Part shown: positions 15,870 through 25,053 of the stretch, one piece after another
Layout of the letters: the number at the start of each line of letters is the position of its first letter
Numbering within the stretch: the first letter of the stretch is position 1
Assembly: GCF_900109525.1 (NCBI RefSeq)
Contig: NZ_FOAN01000001.1
Location: 248,001 to 312,000, forward strand
From: Allobosea lupini
GTDB lineage: Bacteria; Pseudomonadota; Alphaproteobacteria; Rhizobiales; Beijerinckiaceae
Length of the DNA: 64,000 nt
Direction of reading: 5' to 3'
Translations under genes and position numbers: made by a program
Notes under the pieces: model-generated
Told to the model about the DNA's origin: nothing
Seen by the model: only the letters and a program-made list of their open reading frames with translations
The model's database searches: none

Positions 15870-17906
15870 ATGAGTGTCTCACTCGCCAAATCCAGCGCCT
15901 TCAGCCAGGCCATCGTGCTGACCGCGCTGAAGAGTGCCGTCATCAAGCTCGACCCGCGCCGGCTGACCGGCAATCCGGTCATCCTCGCCACCGAGGTCGT
16001 CGCCGCGCTCGCGACCGTGTCGGCGGTCGTCGCCATCGCCAATGGCCAGCCCGCCGCCTTCCCGCTCCAGATCGCGATCTGGCTCTGGCTCACCGTCGTC
16101 TTTGCCAACTTCGCCGAGGCTATCGCCGAAGGGCGCGGCAAGGCGGCCGCGGACTCGCTGCGTGCCACCCGCGTCACCACCAAGGCCAAGCTGATCATCG
16201 ACGCCGAGCGCAATGCGATGATCCCGACGCCGGCTCACGAACTCGCGCCTGATGACATCGTCCTGGTCGAGGCCGGCGACGTCATCCCTGCCGATGGCGA
16301 GATCATCGAGGGCGTAGCCTCGGTCAACGAAGCCGCGATCACCGGCGAATCCGCCCCGGTGATCCGCGAGAGCGGCGGCGACCGCTCGGCCGTCACCGGC
16401 GGCACCACCGTCGTCTCCGACTGGATCAAGGTCCGCGTGACCTCGCGGCCGGGCTCCTCCTTCCTCGATCGGATGATCGCGATGGTCGAGGGCGCCGACC
16501 GGCGCAAGACCCCGAACGAGCTGGCGCTCGCCGTGCTGCTCGCCGGGCTGACGCTGGTCTTCCTGATCGCGGTCGTCACCCTGACAGGGCTTGGCGCCTT
16601 CTCGGGGGTCTCGCTCGATCCGATGGTCCTGGGCGCGCTCTTCATCACGCTGATCCCGACCACGATCGGCGGCCTGCTCAGCGCCGTCGGCATCGCCGGG
16701 ATGGATCGGCTTCTGAAAGTGAATGTCCTGGCGACCTCAGGCAGGGCCGTCGAGGCAGCCGGCGACGTCGATACGCTGCTGCTCGACAAGACCGGCACCA
16801 TCACCTTCGGCAACCGCATGGCGGTCGAGGTCATCCCGGTTCCCGGCGTGCGTCCGGACGCGGCGCTGCGCGCTGCGCTGATGGCTTCGCTCGCCGACGA
16901 GACGCCGGAAGGCCGCTCCATCGTCGAACTCGCGCGCAATCAGGGCGTCACCGCTGACGTCCCGGCGGGGGCGACCACGATCCCGTTCAGCGCCACCACC
17001 CGCCAGTCGGGCCTCGACCTCGACGGCAAATCCTGGCGCAAGGGCGCGGTCGACGCGGTGATCAAGACGCTCGACCTGACTGAGAGCCAGGTCCCGGCGG
17101 AACTGCGCCAGGCGGTCGACGGCATCGCCCGCTCGGGCGGCACGCCGCTCGCCGTCAGCGAGAACGGCGCGCTGGTCGGCGTCATCCATCTCAAGGACGT
17201 GGTCAAGCCCGGCGTGAAGGAACGCTTCGCCGATCTCCGCCGCATGGGTGTGCGCACGGTGATGATCACCGGCGACAACCCGGTCACCGCCGCGGCGATC
17301 GCCTCCGAGGCCGGTGTCGACGACTTCCTCGCCGAGGCGACGCCGGAGGACAAGCTGCGGATCATCCGCACCGAGCAGGCCAAGGGCCGCCTCGTCGCCA
17401 TGTGCGGCGACGGCGCCAACGACGCCCCTGCCCTTGCCCAGGCCGATGTCGGCGTCGCCATGCAGACCGGCGCGCAGGCGGCGCGCGAGGCCGGCAACAT
17501 GGTCGATCTCGACAGCGACCCGACCAAGGTCCTGGAGATCGTCGAGGTCGGCAAGCAGTTGCTAATCACGCGCGGCGCGCTCACCACCTTCTCGATCGCC
17601 AACGACGTCGCGAAATACTTCGCCATCATCCCGGCGCTGTTCGTCGTCTCGCTGCCGGCTCTGGGCGCGCTCAACATCATGGGCCTTGCGAGCCCGCAGA
17701 GCGCCATCCTCTCGGCGGTGATCTTCAATGCTCTCGTCATCGTCGCGCTGATTCCGCTCGCCCTGCGCGGCGTGCGCTACCGGGCGATCGGCGCGGCCAA
17801 GCTGCTCTCGCGCAACCTCACCCTCTACGGCGTCGGCGGGCTGATCGCGCCGTTCGTCGGCATCAAGCTGATCGATCTCATCGTCGCCGCCTTCGGGCTC
17901 GCGTGA
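15870..17906 (+). CDS. kdpB: K+-transporting ATPase subunit B (P-type ATPase)
   Basis: 678 residues; the energising P-type ATPase. The phosphorylated Asp306 lies in [13 protein letters not shown], the actuator loop is TGES ([11 protein letters not shown]), and the hinge motif is [12 protein letters not shown]. The ATG at 15870 follows AAAGGAACTCC. An earlier in-frame opening overlaps the end of kdpA and lacks a ribosome site. Complete, no lost motifs. Confidence 0.97.
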   Translation: MSVSLAKSSAFSQAIVLTALKSAVIKLDPRRLTGNPVILATEVVAALATVSAVVAIANGQPAAFPLQIAIWLWLTVVFANFAEAIAEGRGKAAADSLRATRVTTKAKLIIDAERNAMIPTPAHELAPDDIVLVEAGDVIPADGEIIEGVASVNEAAITGESAPVIRESGGDRSAVTGGTTVVSDWIKVRVTSRPGSSFLDRMIAMVEGADRRKTPNELALAVLLAGLTLVFLIAVVTLTGLGAFSGVSLDPMVLGALFITLIPTTIGGLLSAVGIAGMDRLLKVNVLATSGRAVEAAGDVDTLLLDKTGTITFGNRMAVEVIPVPGVRPDAALRAALMASLADETPEGRSIVELARNQGVTADVPAGATTIPFSATTRQSGLDLDGKSWRKGAVDAVIKTLDLTESQVPAELRQAVDGIARSGGTPLAVSENGALVGVIHLKDVVKPGVKERFADLRRMGVRTVMITGDNPVTAAAIASEAGVDDFLAEATPEDKLRIIRTEQAKGRLVAMCGDGANDAPALAQADVGVAMQTGAQAAREAGNMVDLDSDPTKVLEIVEVGKQLLITRGALTTFSIANDVAKYFAIIPALFVVSLPALGALNIMGLASPQSAILSAVIFNALVIVALIPLALRGVRYRAIGAAKLLSRNLTLYGVGGLIAPFVGIKLIDLIVAAFGLA

Positions 17907-17928
17907 TGGTCAGAACAGGACACAGGTC

Positions 17929-18510
17929 ATGATCGCCAATCTTCGCCCCGCCATCGTCTCGATGGTCCTCTTCACGGCCCTGCTCGGCTTTGCCTACCCG
18001 CTGGGCGTCACCGGGCTGGCGCAGGCGCTGTTCCCGGCGCAGGCCGGCGGCTCGCTGATCCGCAACGCGTCCGGCGAGATCGTCGGCTCGCGCTGGATCG
18101 GGCAGAACTTCAAGGACGAGGCCTATCTGCGGCCCCGCCCCTCGGCTGCCGGCAAGGACGGCTATGATGCCTCGGGCTCGTCTGGCTCCAATCTCGGGCC
18201 GCTGAACGAGGACCTTGCCGCCCGCATCAAGGCCGATGCCGAAACGCTGCGCGCCGAGAGCAAGGCGCCGATCCCGGTCGACGCCGTCACCAGCTCGGCC
18301 TCCGGCCTCGACCCGCATGTCTCGCCGGCCAATGCGGCCCGGCAGGTCCCGCGTATCGCCGCGGCCCGCAAGGCTCCGGCAGCGGAGGTCCAGGCCGTGA
18401 TCACGGCCAACACCGAAGGCTCAACCTTCGGCCTGCTCGGCGAGCCGCGCGTCAATGTGCTCGCCGTCAATTTGGCACTCGACGCGCGCTGGCCGCGCGC
18501 TCAACGTTAG
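17929..18510 (+). CDS. kdpC: K+-transporting ATPase subunit C
   Basis: 193 residues; single N-terminal membrane helix (IVSMVLFTALLGFAYPLGVTGLAQ) and a periplasmic domain. Conserved motifs are GSRWIGQNF, YLRPRPSAAG, SSGSNLGP and VTSSASGLDPHVSPANA. It assists ATP and K+ binding in the complex. Only five bases separate it from kdpD, pointing to one transcript with the sensor genes. Confidence 0.96.
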   Translation: MIANLRPAIVSMVLFTALLGFAYPLGVTGLAQALFPAQAGGSLIRNASGEIVGSRWIGQNFKDEAYLRPRPSAAGKDGYDASGSSGSNLGPLNEDLAARIKADAETLRAESKAPIPVDAVTSSASGLDPHVSPANAARQVPRIAAARKAPAAEVQAVITANTEGSTFGLLGEPRVNVLAVNLALDARWPRAQR

Positions 18511-18515
18511 GTTCG

Positions 18516-21239
18516 ATGGCAACAGACGAATCCCAGTTCCGTGAGGCAGGGCGGCCCGACCCCGACGCCCTGCTGGCTTCAGCCGGCCGCGGCAAGCGTG
18601 GCCGGCTGAAGATTTTTCTCGGCATGGCGCCGGGCGTCGGCAAGACCTACGAGATGCTGACGCAAGGTCGGCGCGCCCAGAAGGAGCATGGCGAGGTGCT
18701 CGTCGGCGTGGTCGAGACGCATGGTCGCCGCGAGACGGAGGAGCTGCTCGACGGGCTCGAGGTCATGGCGCGCCGGCCGCTCGAGCATCGCGGCCGGCTG
18801 ATGATGGAGTTCGACCTCGATGCGGCTCTCGCGCTGAAGCCGAGGCTGCTGCTGGTCGACGAGTATGCGCATTCCAACGCGCCGGGCAGCCGCCATCCCA
18901 AGCGCTGGCAGGACGTCGAGGAACTGCTGCAGGCCGGCATCGACGTCTGGACGACCCTGAACGTCCAGCATCTCGAAAGCCTGGTCGACGTGATCTGGAA
19001 GATCACCGGCGTGCGCCAGCGCGAGACGGTGCCGGACAGCGCCCTCAGCCGTGCCGACGAGATCGAGCTGATCGACATCACGCCGACCGAGCTTCGCCAG
19101 CGCATGGAAGAGGGCAAGGTCTACGTCCCCGAGACGGCGCGGCTTGCCGCCGGCAATTTCTTCAAGCTGGAGAACCTGACGGCGCTGCGCGAATTGGCGC
19201 TGCGGCGGGCGGCCCAGACGGTCGACGACCATCTCAACCAGGCGATGAAGCGCGCCGGCGTCGAGGGCCCCTGGGCTGCGGGCGAGCGCATCCTCGTGCT
19301 GATCGGACCCGACGCCATGGCCGGCTCGCTGGTGCGGGCCGGACGACGCCTCTCCGACATGATGATGGATGCGCCCTGGACGGTCGCCCATGTCGAGCGG
19401 CCCGGCGGGGCGGAGCCCGATTCCGGCCGCGGCGCCCATCTGGCTGAAGCGCTCAAGCTCGCCGAACAGCTCGGCGGCGCCAGCGTCGTGCTGAATGGCG
19501 ACGATCTCGTCGGCGCCGTGCTCGACTATGCGCGCCGCAACAACGTCACCCAGATCGTCGTCGGCAAATCGCATCGCAAGGGCTGGCGCGGCTGGTTCCA
19601 TCGCTCGCTCGCGCCGGAATTGCTGAAGGCGCAGAACGGTGCGGCGCTACACATCATCACCGAGGTGACGAGCGGCCCGGTTCAGCCTGCGAGCCCGAAC
19701 ACGTCGCCCGCCAGATTCAGCTGGCTCGCCCATCTCGGCGCGATCGCCATGGTCGGGCTCGTGATCGGCCTCGCCGAGCTGATCGACAAGCGGGTCGAGA
19801 ACGTCAACCTCGCCATGCTGTTTCTGGTCAGCGTGCTCGGTGCCGGTCTCGCCTTCGGCTTGTGGCCGGCGGTGACGGCGGCGGCGCTCGCGGCCTTCGC
19901 CTACAACTTCTTCTTTCTGGAGCCGCGGCTGTCCTTCTGGATCGGCCACCCGGCGGATGTCCTGACCTTCCTCGTCTTCTTCGCAGTGGCGCTGACGACG
20001 GGCGGCCTGACCGGGCGCATCCGCGACCAGGCCAAGGCGACGGCGCGGCGCGCTTCGGCGATCACCGCCCTGCTCGCGGCCAGCCGCCGGCTCTCGGCCG
20101 CGGCGCGGCGCGAGGACGCCGCCGCTATCCTGGCCGAGCAGGTCTCGGCTGCGACCTCCGGCAAGGTCGTGGTGCTGCTTCCTGTCAATGGCGAGATCGC
20201 TCCCGCCGCCGGTGCCCCTGAGCTCGAAGCGCTTTCGACCGCCGACATGACCGCGGCGCGCTGGACCTGGAGCCGCGGCGAGCCGGCCGGGGCCGGTACC
20301 GGGACCTTGCCCAATGCGGCCTGGACGTTCCGGCCGTTGCAGGGCGTGCGGGCCCGTTCCGGCGTCGTCGGGTTCGAGCCGAAGGCGCTGGCGACGGCCG
20401 AGAACGCGCGCTTCGCAATGGCGCTGCTCGACCAGGGCGCGATTGCGATCGAGCGGGCCGAGCTCGCCGCTGCGGCTGTCGATGCCGAGGCGCTGCGCCG
20501 CAGCGACCGGCTCCGCTCCGCCCTGCTCAACTCGGTGAGCCACGACCTGCGCACGCCGCTCGCCACCGTGCTCGGCTCGGCGACGACGCTGATCGACTAT
20601 GGCGAGGGTATGAAGGCGGCCGTGCGCGACGACCTCCTGCTCTCGATCCGCGAGGAGGCCGAGCGCCTGAACCGCTATGTCGGCGACCTGCTCGACATGA
20701 CCAGGCTCGAAGGCGGGGCGCTGGTGGCGCGGCGTGACTGGATCGACGTCCGCGACGTGATCGCATCGGCGCTATCGCGCATTTCGCGCCGGCTCGGCCA
20801 ACGCCGGGTCCAGCGCGACTTCCCAGCCGAACTCTCGCTCGTCAGGGCCGATGCCGGGCTGCTGGAGCAGGTGCTGGTCAACATCCTCGAGAACGCCATC
20901 GCCTATAGTGAGGATGGTGCCCTGATCGAGGCGGCCGCCTATGAGGATCGCGGCAATGTCGTGATCTCGATCGAGGATGAGGGTCGCGGCATCCCGACCG
21001 CCGAGCTGGAGCGCGTCTTCGAGAAGTTCCGGCGGCTGGAGGAATCGATCGATCGCGGTGGCGAGCGCGGCAAGGGTGCTGGCCTAGGCCTCGCCATCGC
21101 CAAGGGCTTCGTCGAAGCCATGGGCGGGCGCATCGCCGCCGCCAGCCCGATCCATGACCGCCCGGACGGCAGCAAGGGCGGCACCCGCATCCTGATCAGC
21201 CTGCGCAAGGACGCCGCGGGTGGAGAAACCAAGTCATGA
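18516..21239 (+). CDS. kdpD: Osmosensitive K+ sensor histidine kinase KdpD
   Basis: 907 residues. Order of parts: N-terminal KdpD domain with the P-loop GMAPGVGKT (36-44) and LLLVDEYAHSNAPGSRHPKRW; a universal-stress-type domain ending IVVGKSHRKGW; four membrane helices (DUF4118, about 405-500); a GAF-like region; a HisKA domain with His676 in SVSHDLRTPLATVLGS; and an ATPase domain with NILENA and GAGLGLAIAKGF. It phosphorylates KdpE when K+ is limiting. Start assigned at 18516, five bases after kdpC. Its stop overlaps the kdpE start (ATGA). Confidence 0.96.
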   Translation: MATDESQFREAGRPDPDALLASAGRGKRGRLKIFLGMAPGVGKTYEMLTQGRRAQKEHGEVLVGVVETHGRRETEELLDGLEVMARRPLEHRGRLMMEFDLDAALALKPRLLLVDEYAHSNAPGSRHPKRWQDVEELLQAGIDVWTTLNVQHLESLVDVIWKITGVRQRETVPDSALSRADEIELIDITPTELRQRMEEGKVYVPETARLAAGNFFKLENLTALRELALRRAAQTVDDHLNQAMKRAGVEGPWAAGERILVLIGPDAMAGSLVRAGRRLSDMMMDAPWTVAHVERPGGAEPDSGRGAHLAEALKLAEQLGGASVVLNGDDLVGAVLDYARRNNVTQIVVGKSHRKGWRGWFHRSLAPELLKAQNGAALHIITEVTSGPVQPASPNTSPARFSWLAHLGAIAMVGLVIGLAELIDKRVENVNLAMLFLVSVLGAGLAFGLWPAVTAAALAAFAYNFFFLEPRLSFWIGHPADVLTFLVFFAVALTTGGLTGRIRDQAKATARRASAITALLAASRRLSAAARREDAAAILAEQVSAATSGKVVVLLPVNGEIAPAAGAPELEALSTADMTAARWTWSRGEPAGAGTGTLPNAAWTFRPLQGVRARSGVVGFEPKALATAENARFAMALLDQGAIAIERAELAAAAVDAEALRRSDRLRSALLNSVSHDLRTPLATVLGSATTLIDYGEGMKAAVRDDLLLSIREEAERLNRYVGDLLDMTRLEGGALVARRDWIDVRDVIASALSRISRRLGQRRVQRDFPAELSLVRADAGLLEQVLVNILENAIAYSEDGALIEAAAYEDRGNVVISIEDEGRGIPTAELERVFEKFRRLEESIDRGGERGKGAGLGLAIAKGFVEAMGGRIAAASPIHDRPDGSKGGTRILISLRKDAAGGETKS

Positions 21240-21931
21240 CCGCCTTTCGCCCGCGCATTCTCGTCATCGACGACGAGCCGCAGATCCACCGTTTCCTCGG
21301 GCCGGCGCTCGACGCCGCCGGCTACGAGCCGATCCGCGCCGACGACGCCACGACTGGCCTGCGCGAGATCGCCCGCAAGCCGCCGGACGCCGTCGTGCTC
21401 GATCTCGGCCTGCCCGACATGGACGGCAAGGAGGCGCTCGCCAAAGCACGTGCCTTCTATGACGGGCCGGTGATCATCCTCTCGGCCCGCGACCGCGAGA
21501 CCGAGAAGATCGACGCGCTCGACGCCGGCGCCGACGACTATGTAGAAAAGCCCTTTGGCGTCGGCGAGTTGCTGGCGCGCCTGCGCGTCGCGCTGCGCCA
21601 TCGCCTCGAACGCCAGGGCTCGGAGCCGGCGCTGCAGGTCGGCAATGTCGAGATCGACCTGGTCAACCGCCGGATCAGCAAGGGCGGTGCGGCCGTGAAG
21701 CTTTCGCCCAAGGAATACGACCTCTTCGCCTGCCTGGCGCAGGGCAATGGCCGCGTGCTGACCCACAAGCAGATCCTCACCGCGGTCTGGGGCCCGGCCC
21801 ATGAGCATGACGTGCAGTATCTGCGCGTCTTCGTCGGCCAGCTCCGGCAGAAGCTCGAGGACGATCCGGCCGAGCCGAAGCTGATCGAGACCGAGCCGGG
21901 GGTGGGGTATCGGCTCGGCGGGCTGGTGTGA
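21236..21931 (+). CDS. kdpE: KDP operon response regulator KdpE
   Basis: 231 residues, OmpR family. The receiver domain has acidic residues in VIDDEP and phospho-acceptor Asp56 in VVLDLGLPDMDG. The C-terminal winged helix includes LSPKEYDLFACLAQGNGRVLTH and EPGVGYRLG. It activates kdp transcription when phosphorylated. Translationally coupled to kdpD by ATGA. The locus is therefore self-contained: pump, sensor and regulator in one direction. Confidence 0.96.
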   Translation: MTAFRPRILVIDDEPQIHRFLGPALDAAGYEPIRADDATTGLREIARKPPDAVVLDLGLPDMDGKEALAKARAFYDGPVIILSARDRETEKIDALDAGADDYVEKPFGVGELLARLRVALRHRLERQGSEPALQVGNVEIDLVNRRISKGGAAVKLSPKEYDLFACLAQGNGRVLTHKQILTAVWGPAHEHDVQYLRVFVGQLRQKLEDDPAEPKLIETEPGVGYRLGGLV

Positions 21932-21960
21932 GGCTTCGTAAATCCACGCATCAATCTGGC

Positions 21961-22072
21961 TGTCATCCCGGACAAGCGGTGAAGCCGCGCCGATCCGGGA
22001 TCCATTCCGGAGCTTGTCCGAAAGAGGTTCCGGAATGGGTCCCGGGTCTCCCTGCGGTCGCCCGGGACGACA
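21961..22072. repeat. Dispersed palindromic intergenic repeat, about 112 bp
   Basis: The ends are near-complementary (TGTCATCCCGG at 21961 and CCCGGGACGACA to 22072). Inner arms ATTCCGGA (about 22004-22011) and TCCGGAAT (about 22029-22036) form a second stem. Wording such as tgtcatcccggacaagc ... gcccgggacgaca is, as I recall, a common repeat in Bosea, Bradyrhizobium and relatives, lying just after genes. Here it follows kdpE by 29 bases and may serve as its transcript end. It is too short to encode a transposase. Confidence 0.75.
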
Positions 22073-22221
22073 CGCGCAATATGGATCACGACAGTATGAT
22101 TTTTTCCGCTCGGCCCGTTGTCGGGACAGCCCGAAGAGAGATTTCCTCTTTTTGAACGGGAATAAGAAAAATCACACTACCGCGCGTGAATTGATGCTCC
22201 AAGGCCAGTGCCTTATGTAAA

Positions 22222-22241
22222 ACGTTCGGAATAGCGAACGT
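22222..22241. promoter_or_regulatory. Inverted-repeat operator before the sulfite reductase operon
   Basis: ACGTTCG (22222-22228) and CGAACGT (22235-22241) are perfect complements around gaatag, ending 14 bases before the DUF2849 start codon. Position and symmetry suit a repressor or activator controlling the cys genes. The stretch 22073-22221 before it is A/T-rich for this genome (for example tgattttttcc and aataagaaaaatcac) and probably holds the promoter. Confidence 0.55.
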
Positions 22242-22255
22242 AGCGAGCATTATTC

Positions 22256-22609
22256 ATGGCTGCCGCCAAGCGCCCTGCCCTGCCGGTTATCCTGCTGGCC
22301 AACGACCTGCTCGATGGCGATGTCGTCTTCGCGGCGGGCGATGCGACTGGCCTGCACTGGTCGCGTGATCCTGGTGCCGCGCTGGTCGGCGATGACGATG
22401 CGACCGCCGACCGGCTCGATGCCTTCGCCGCCGCCGAACTCGGCAACCAGCATGTCGTCGATGCCTATCTGGTCGATGTCGCGATCGAGGACGGCGTGCC
22501 GGTGCCGCGCCACTACCGCGAGCGGATGAAGACGACCGGCCCCAGCATCCGGCGCGATCTCGGCAAGCAGGCCGAACTGCCGCTCGCCCCAGCTTTCCTG
22601 AGAGCCTGA
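22256..22609 (+). CDS. DUF2849 domain protein of the sulfite reductase operon
   Basis: 117 residues matching the DUF2849 pattern: PVILLANDLLDGDVVFAAGDATGLHWSRDPGAAL, then a C-terminal YLVDVAIEDGVPVPRHYRERMKTTGPSIR. The family occurs almost only beside sulfite reductase and siroheme genes in alphaproteobacteria, as here, three bases before cysI. An accessory or regulatory role in sulfite reduction is inferred from context; no biochemical function is known to me. Confidence 0.85.
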   Translation: MAAAKRPALPVILLANDLLDGDVVFAAGDATGLHWSRDPGAALVGDDDATADRLDAFAAAELGNQHVVDAYLVDVAIEDGVPVPRHYRERMKTTGPSIRRDLGKQAELPLAPAFLRA

Positions 22610-22612
22610 CGC

Positions 22613-24295
22613 ATGTATCGCTACGATGAATTCGACGAACGCTTTGTCCGCGAGCGCGTCGCGCAGTTCCGCGATCAGGTCGGCCGCCGGCTGAACGGTT
22701 CGCTGACCGAGGACGAATTCAAGCCGCTTCGCCTGAAGAACGGCGTCTATCTGCAACTGCATGCCTATATGCTGCGGATCGCGGTTCCATACGGCACGCT
22801 GTCGTCGAAGCAGATGCGCCAGCTCGCGCTGATCGGCGAGCGCTATGACCGCGGTTACGGCCATTTCACCACACGCACCAATCTACAGTTCAACTGGCCC
22901 AAGCTGCGCGACATCCCGGATATTCTCGACCTGCTCGCCGATGTCGAGATGCATGCGATCCAGACCTCGGGCAATTGCATCCGCAACGTCACGGCCGACC
23001 ATTTCGCCGGCGTTGCCCAGGACGAGGTCGAGGACCCGCGCCCGACCGCCGAGCTGATCCGGCAATGGTCGAGCCTGCATCCCGAATTCGATTACCTGCC
23101 GCGCAAGTTCAAGATCGCGGTCACCGGTGCCGAGCACGACCGCGCCGTGATCAAGGCGCACGATATCGGCCTGCGCATCCTGCGCCATCCCGACACGCAT
23201 GAGATCGGCTATGAGGTCATCGTTGGCGGCGGCCTCGGCCGCACCCCGATGATCGGCAAGGTCGTGCGCGAGTTCCTGCCCAAGGCCGACCTGCTCGCGT
23301 ATCTCGAGGCGGTCATGCGGGTCTACAATCTCGAAGGCCGGCGCGACAACAAGTACAAGGCCAGGGTCAAGATCCTCGTCCACGAGATCGGCACGGAGGA
23401 GTTTTCCCGCCGCGTCGAGGAGGAGTTCGCCAGGCTCGACGGCCCCTCGGTCAATGCCGATCCGGCCGAGGTCGCGCGCATCGCCGCCTACTTCGCGCCG
23501 CCCGCCTACGAGACGCTGCCGGCGACCAGCGGTGCCTTCGAGGCGGCCAGGGCCGGCAATCCCGATTTCGCCCGCTGGGTCGAGACCAACCTCACGCCGC
23601 ATCGCCAGCCGGGCTATGCCGCGCTGACGATCTCGCTGAAGCCGATCGGCGCGCCCCCCGGCGATGCCACCAGCGAGCAGATGCGCGTCGTCGCCGACCT
23701 TGCGGATGAGTTCTCGCTCTCCGAGATCCGCGTCACCCACGCGCAGAACCTCGTCCTGCCGCATGTGAAGCTGTCGGATCTGTTCGCGGTCTGGCAGCGC
23801 CTCGGCGCGGCCGAACTCGCGACGGCCAATGCCGGGCTGATCACCGACATCATCGCCTGCCCCGGCCTCGACTATTGCGCGCTGGCGACGGCTCGCTCGA
23901 TCCCGATCGCGCAGGCCTTGGCGCAGCGCTTCGCCGATCCCGTCAGGCAGAAGGAGATCGGTGTGCTCAACATCAAGATCTCCGGCTGCATCAATGCCTG
24001 CGGCCATCACCATGTCGGCCATATCGGGATTCTCGGGCTCGAGAAGCGCGGCATCGAATCCTACCAGATCACCCTCGGCGGCGACGCGACCGAGAACGCC
24101 GCGATCGGCGAGATCCTCGGCCCGGGCCTCGCCGCCGAGGAGGTGCCGGATGCGATCGAGCGCATCGTCTCGGTCTACCTGGCGCAGCGCCAGGCCGGCG
24201 AAAGCTTCATCGACAATGTTCGCCGCCTCGGCCTCGCGCCGTTCAAGGCGGCTTTCCAGGACACCAACCGGGAGGTCAGCCATGCCGTTGCTTGA
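22613..24295 (+). CDS. cysI: Assimilatory sulfite reductase hemoprotein (nitrite/sulfite reductase family)
   Basis: 560 residues; six-electron reduction of sulfite to sulfide at a siroheme-[4Fe-4S] centre. Cluster ligands are Cys416-x5-Cys422 (CPGLDYC) and Cys459-x3-Cys463 (GCINAC), in the canonical spacing. Duplicated ferredoxin-like half-domains include the THTRTNLQFNW-like GHFTTRTNLQFNW and QTSGNCIRNVT. No CysJ flavoprotein gene is nearby, so ferredoxin or another donor likely supplies electrons. Downstream DUF934 overlaps it by 14 bases. A nitrite reductase role is less likely given cysG and sulfate transport next door. Confidence 0.92.
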   Translation: MYRYDEFDERFVRERVAQFRDQVGRRLNGSLTEDEFKPLRLKNGVYLQLHAYMLRIAVPYGTLSSKQMRQLALIGERYDRGYGHFTTRTNLQFNWPKLRDIPDILDLLADVEMHAIQTSGNCIRNVTADHFAGVAQDEVEDPRPTAELIRQWSSLHPEFDYLPRKFKIAVTGAEHDRAVIKAHDIGLRILRHPDTHEIGYEVIVGGGLGRTPMIGKVVREFLPKADLLAYLEAVMRVYNLEGRRDNKYKARVKILVHEIGTEEFSRRVEEEFARLDGPSVNADPAEVARIAAYFAPPAYETLPATSGAFEAARAGNPDFARWVETNLTPHRQPGYAALTISLKPIGAPPGDATSEQMRVVADLADEFSLSEIRVTHAQNLVLPHVKLSDLFAVWQRLGAAELATANAGLITDIIACPGLDYCALATARSIPIAQALAQRFADPVRQKEIGVLNIKISGCINACGHHHVGHIGILGLEKRGIESYQITLGGDATENAAIGEILGPGLAAEEVPDAIERIVSVYLAQRQAGESFIDNVRRLGLAPFKAAFQDTNREVSHAVA

Positions 24296-24800
24296 TCGTC
24301 ACGGCGCCAAGACCGAAATCTGGACGCGCAGCGAAGGCGCAGCGATCGACAACATCTCGCACGCGCTGGTCGATTGGGCGGCGCTGCCGGAAGCGCTGGC
24401 GCAGAAGACGCGCGACCAGCGCATCGGCGTCGTCATCCCCAACACCGTGCGCATTCCCCAGCTGAAGCTCCTGATGCGCCAGCTCTCGCTGATCGCGATC
24501 AGCTTTCCCTCCTTCGGCGACGGGCGCGGCTTCAGCCTGGCGCGGCTGATCCGCAATCACGGCTTCACGGGCACCCTGCGCGCCAGCGGCCCACTGATCG
24601 CCGACCAGTTCGCCTATGCCATCGCCTGCGGCTTCGACGAGGTCGAGCTGCCCGAGGCGAGCGCGGCGCGCCAGCCCGTCGAGCAATGGGTCAATGCGCT
24701 CGGCCAGATCAGCCATGGCTATCAGCGCGGCTATGGCGACAGCGGCAACATCCTCGACCGGCGCCGTTCGGCCCGGCTGAAACATGTCGCGGCGGGCTGA
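24282..24800 (+). CDS. DUF934 domain protein
   Basis: 172 residues with the DUF934 core: IGVVIPNTVRIPQLKLLMRQLSLIAISFPSFGDGRGFSLARLIR, and the end region ADQFAYAIACGFDEVELPE. The FPSFGDGRGFS block is the family signature. It always travels with sulfite reductase; a role in delivering or handling reductase cofactors or electrons has been suggested from that link only. GGGAGG precedes the ATG at 24282, which lies inside the end of cysI. Confidence 0.88.
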   Translation: MPLLDRHGAKTEIWTRSEGAAIDNISHALVDWAALPEALAQKTRDQRIGVVIPNTVRIPQLKLLMRQLSLIAISFPSFGDGRGFSLARLIRNHGFTGTLRASGPLIADQFAYAIACGFDEVELPEASAARQPVEQWVNALGQISHGYQRGYGDSGNILDRRRSARLKHVAAG

Positions 24801-24876
24801 GACGATGCACGGTTCGGTCCAATCGAGCCTGCGCCGGCCCGCCGACCGCCATAGCGACGATGAATGGGAGGAGGCC

Positions 24877-25053
24877 ATGCTGAGCGATATCGACCGTGCC
24901 ATCGGCCAGTCTGTTTCCGCACCGCGCGAGCGCTGGTTCGATCTTTGCTTCCGGCTTATCATCCTGGTCCTTGCCGGCCTGTGGCTGTTCGTGCCACCTG
25001 CGGGCGACAGCCGATTGCCCCCCGATGTGAAGGCCGCAGCGACGCAACGATGA
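24877..25053 (+). CDS. Small single-span membrane protein between DUF934 and cysG
   Basis: 58 residues, family not recognised. A short charged N-terminus (MLSDIDRAIGQ) leads to one membrane helix, WFDLCFRLIILVLAGLWLFV, then a short polar tail. The ATG at 24877 has an exceptionally strong GGGAGGAGG site, better than the two earlier in-frame ATGs. The stop overlaps the cysG start as ATGA, so it is translated together with cysG. It may dock siroheme synthesis or sulfite reductase at the membrane, but that is speculation. Confidence 0.65.
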   Translation: MLSDIDRAIGQSVSAPRERWFDLCFRLIILVLAGLWLFVPPAGDSRLPPDVKAAATQR

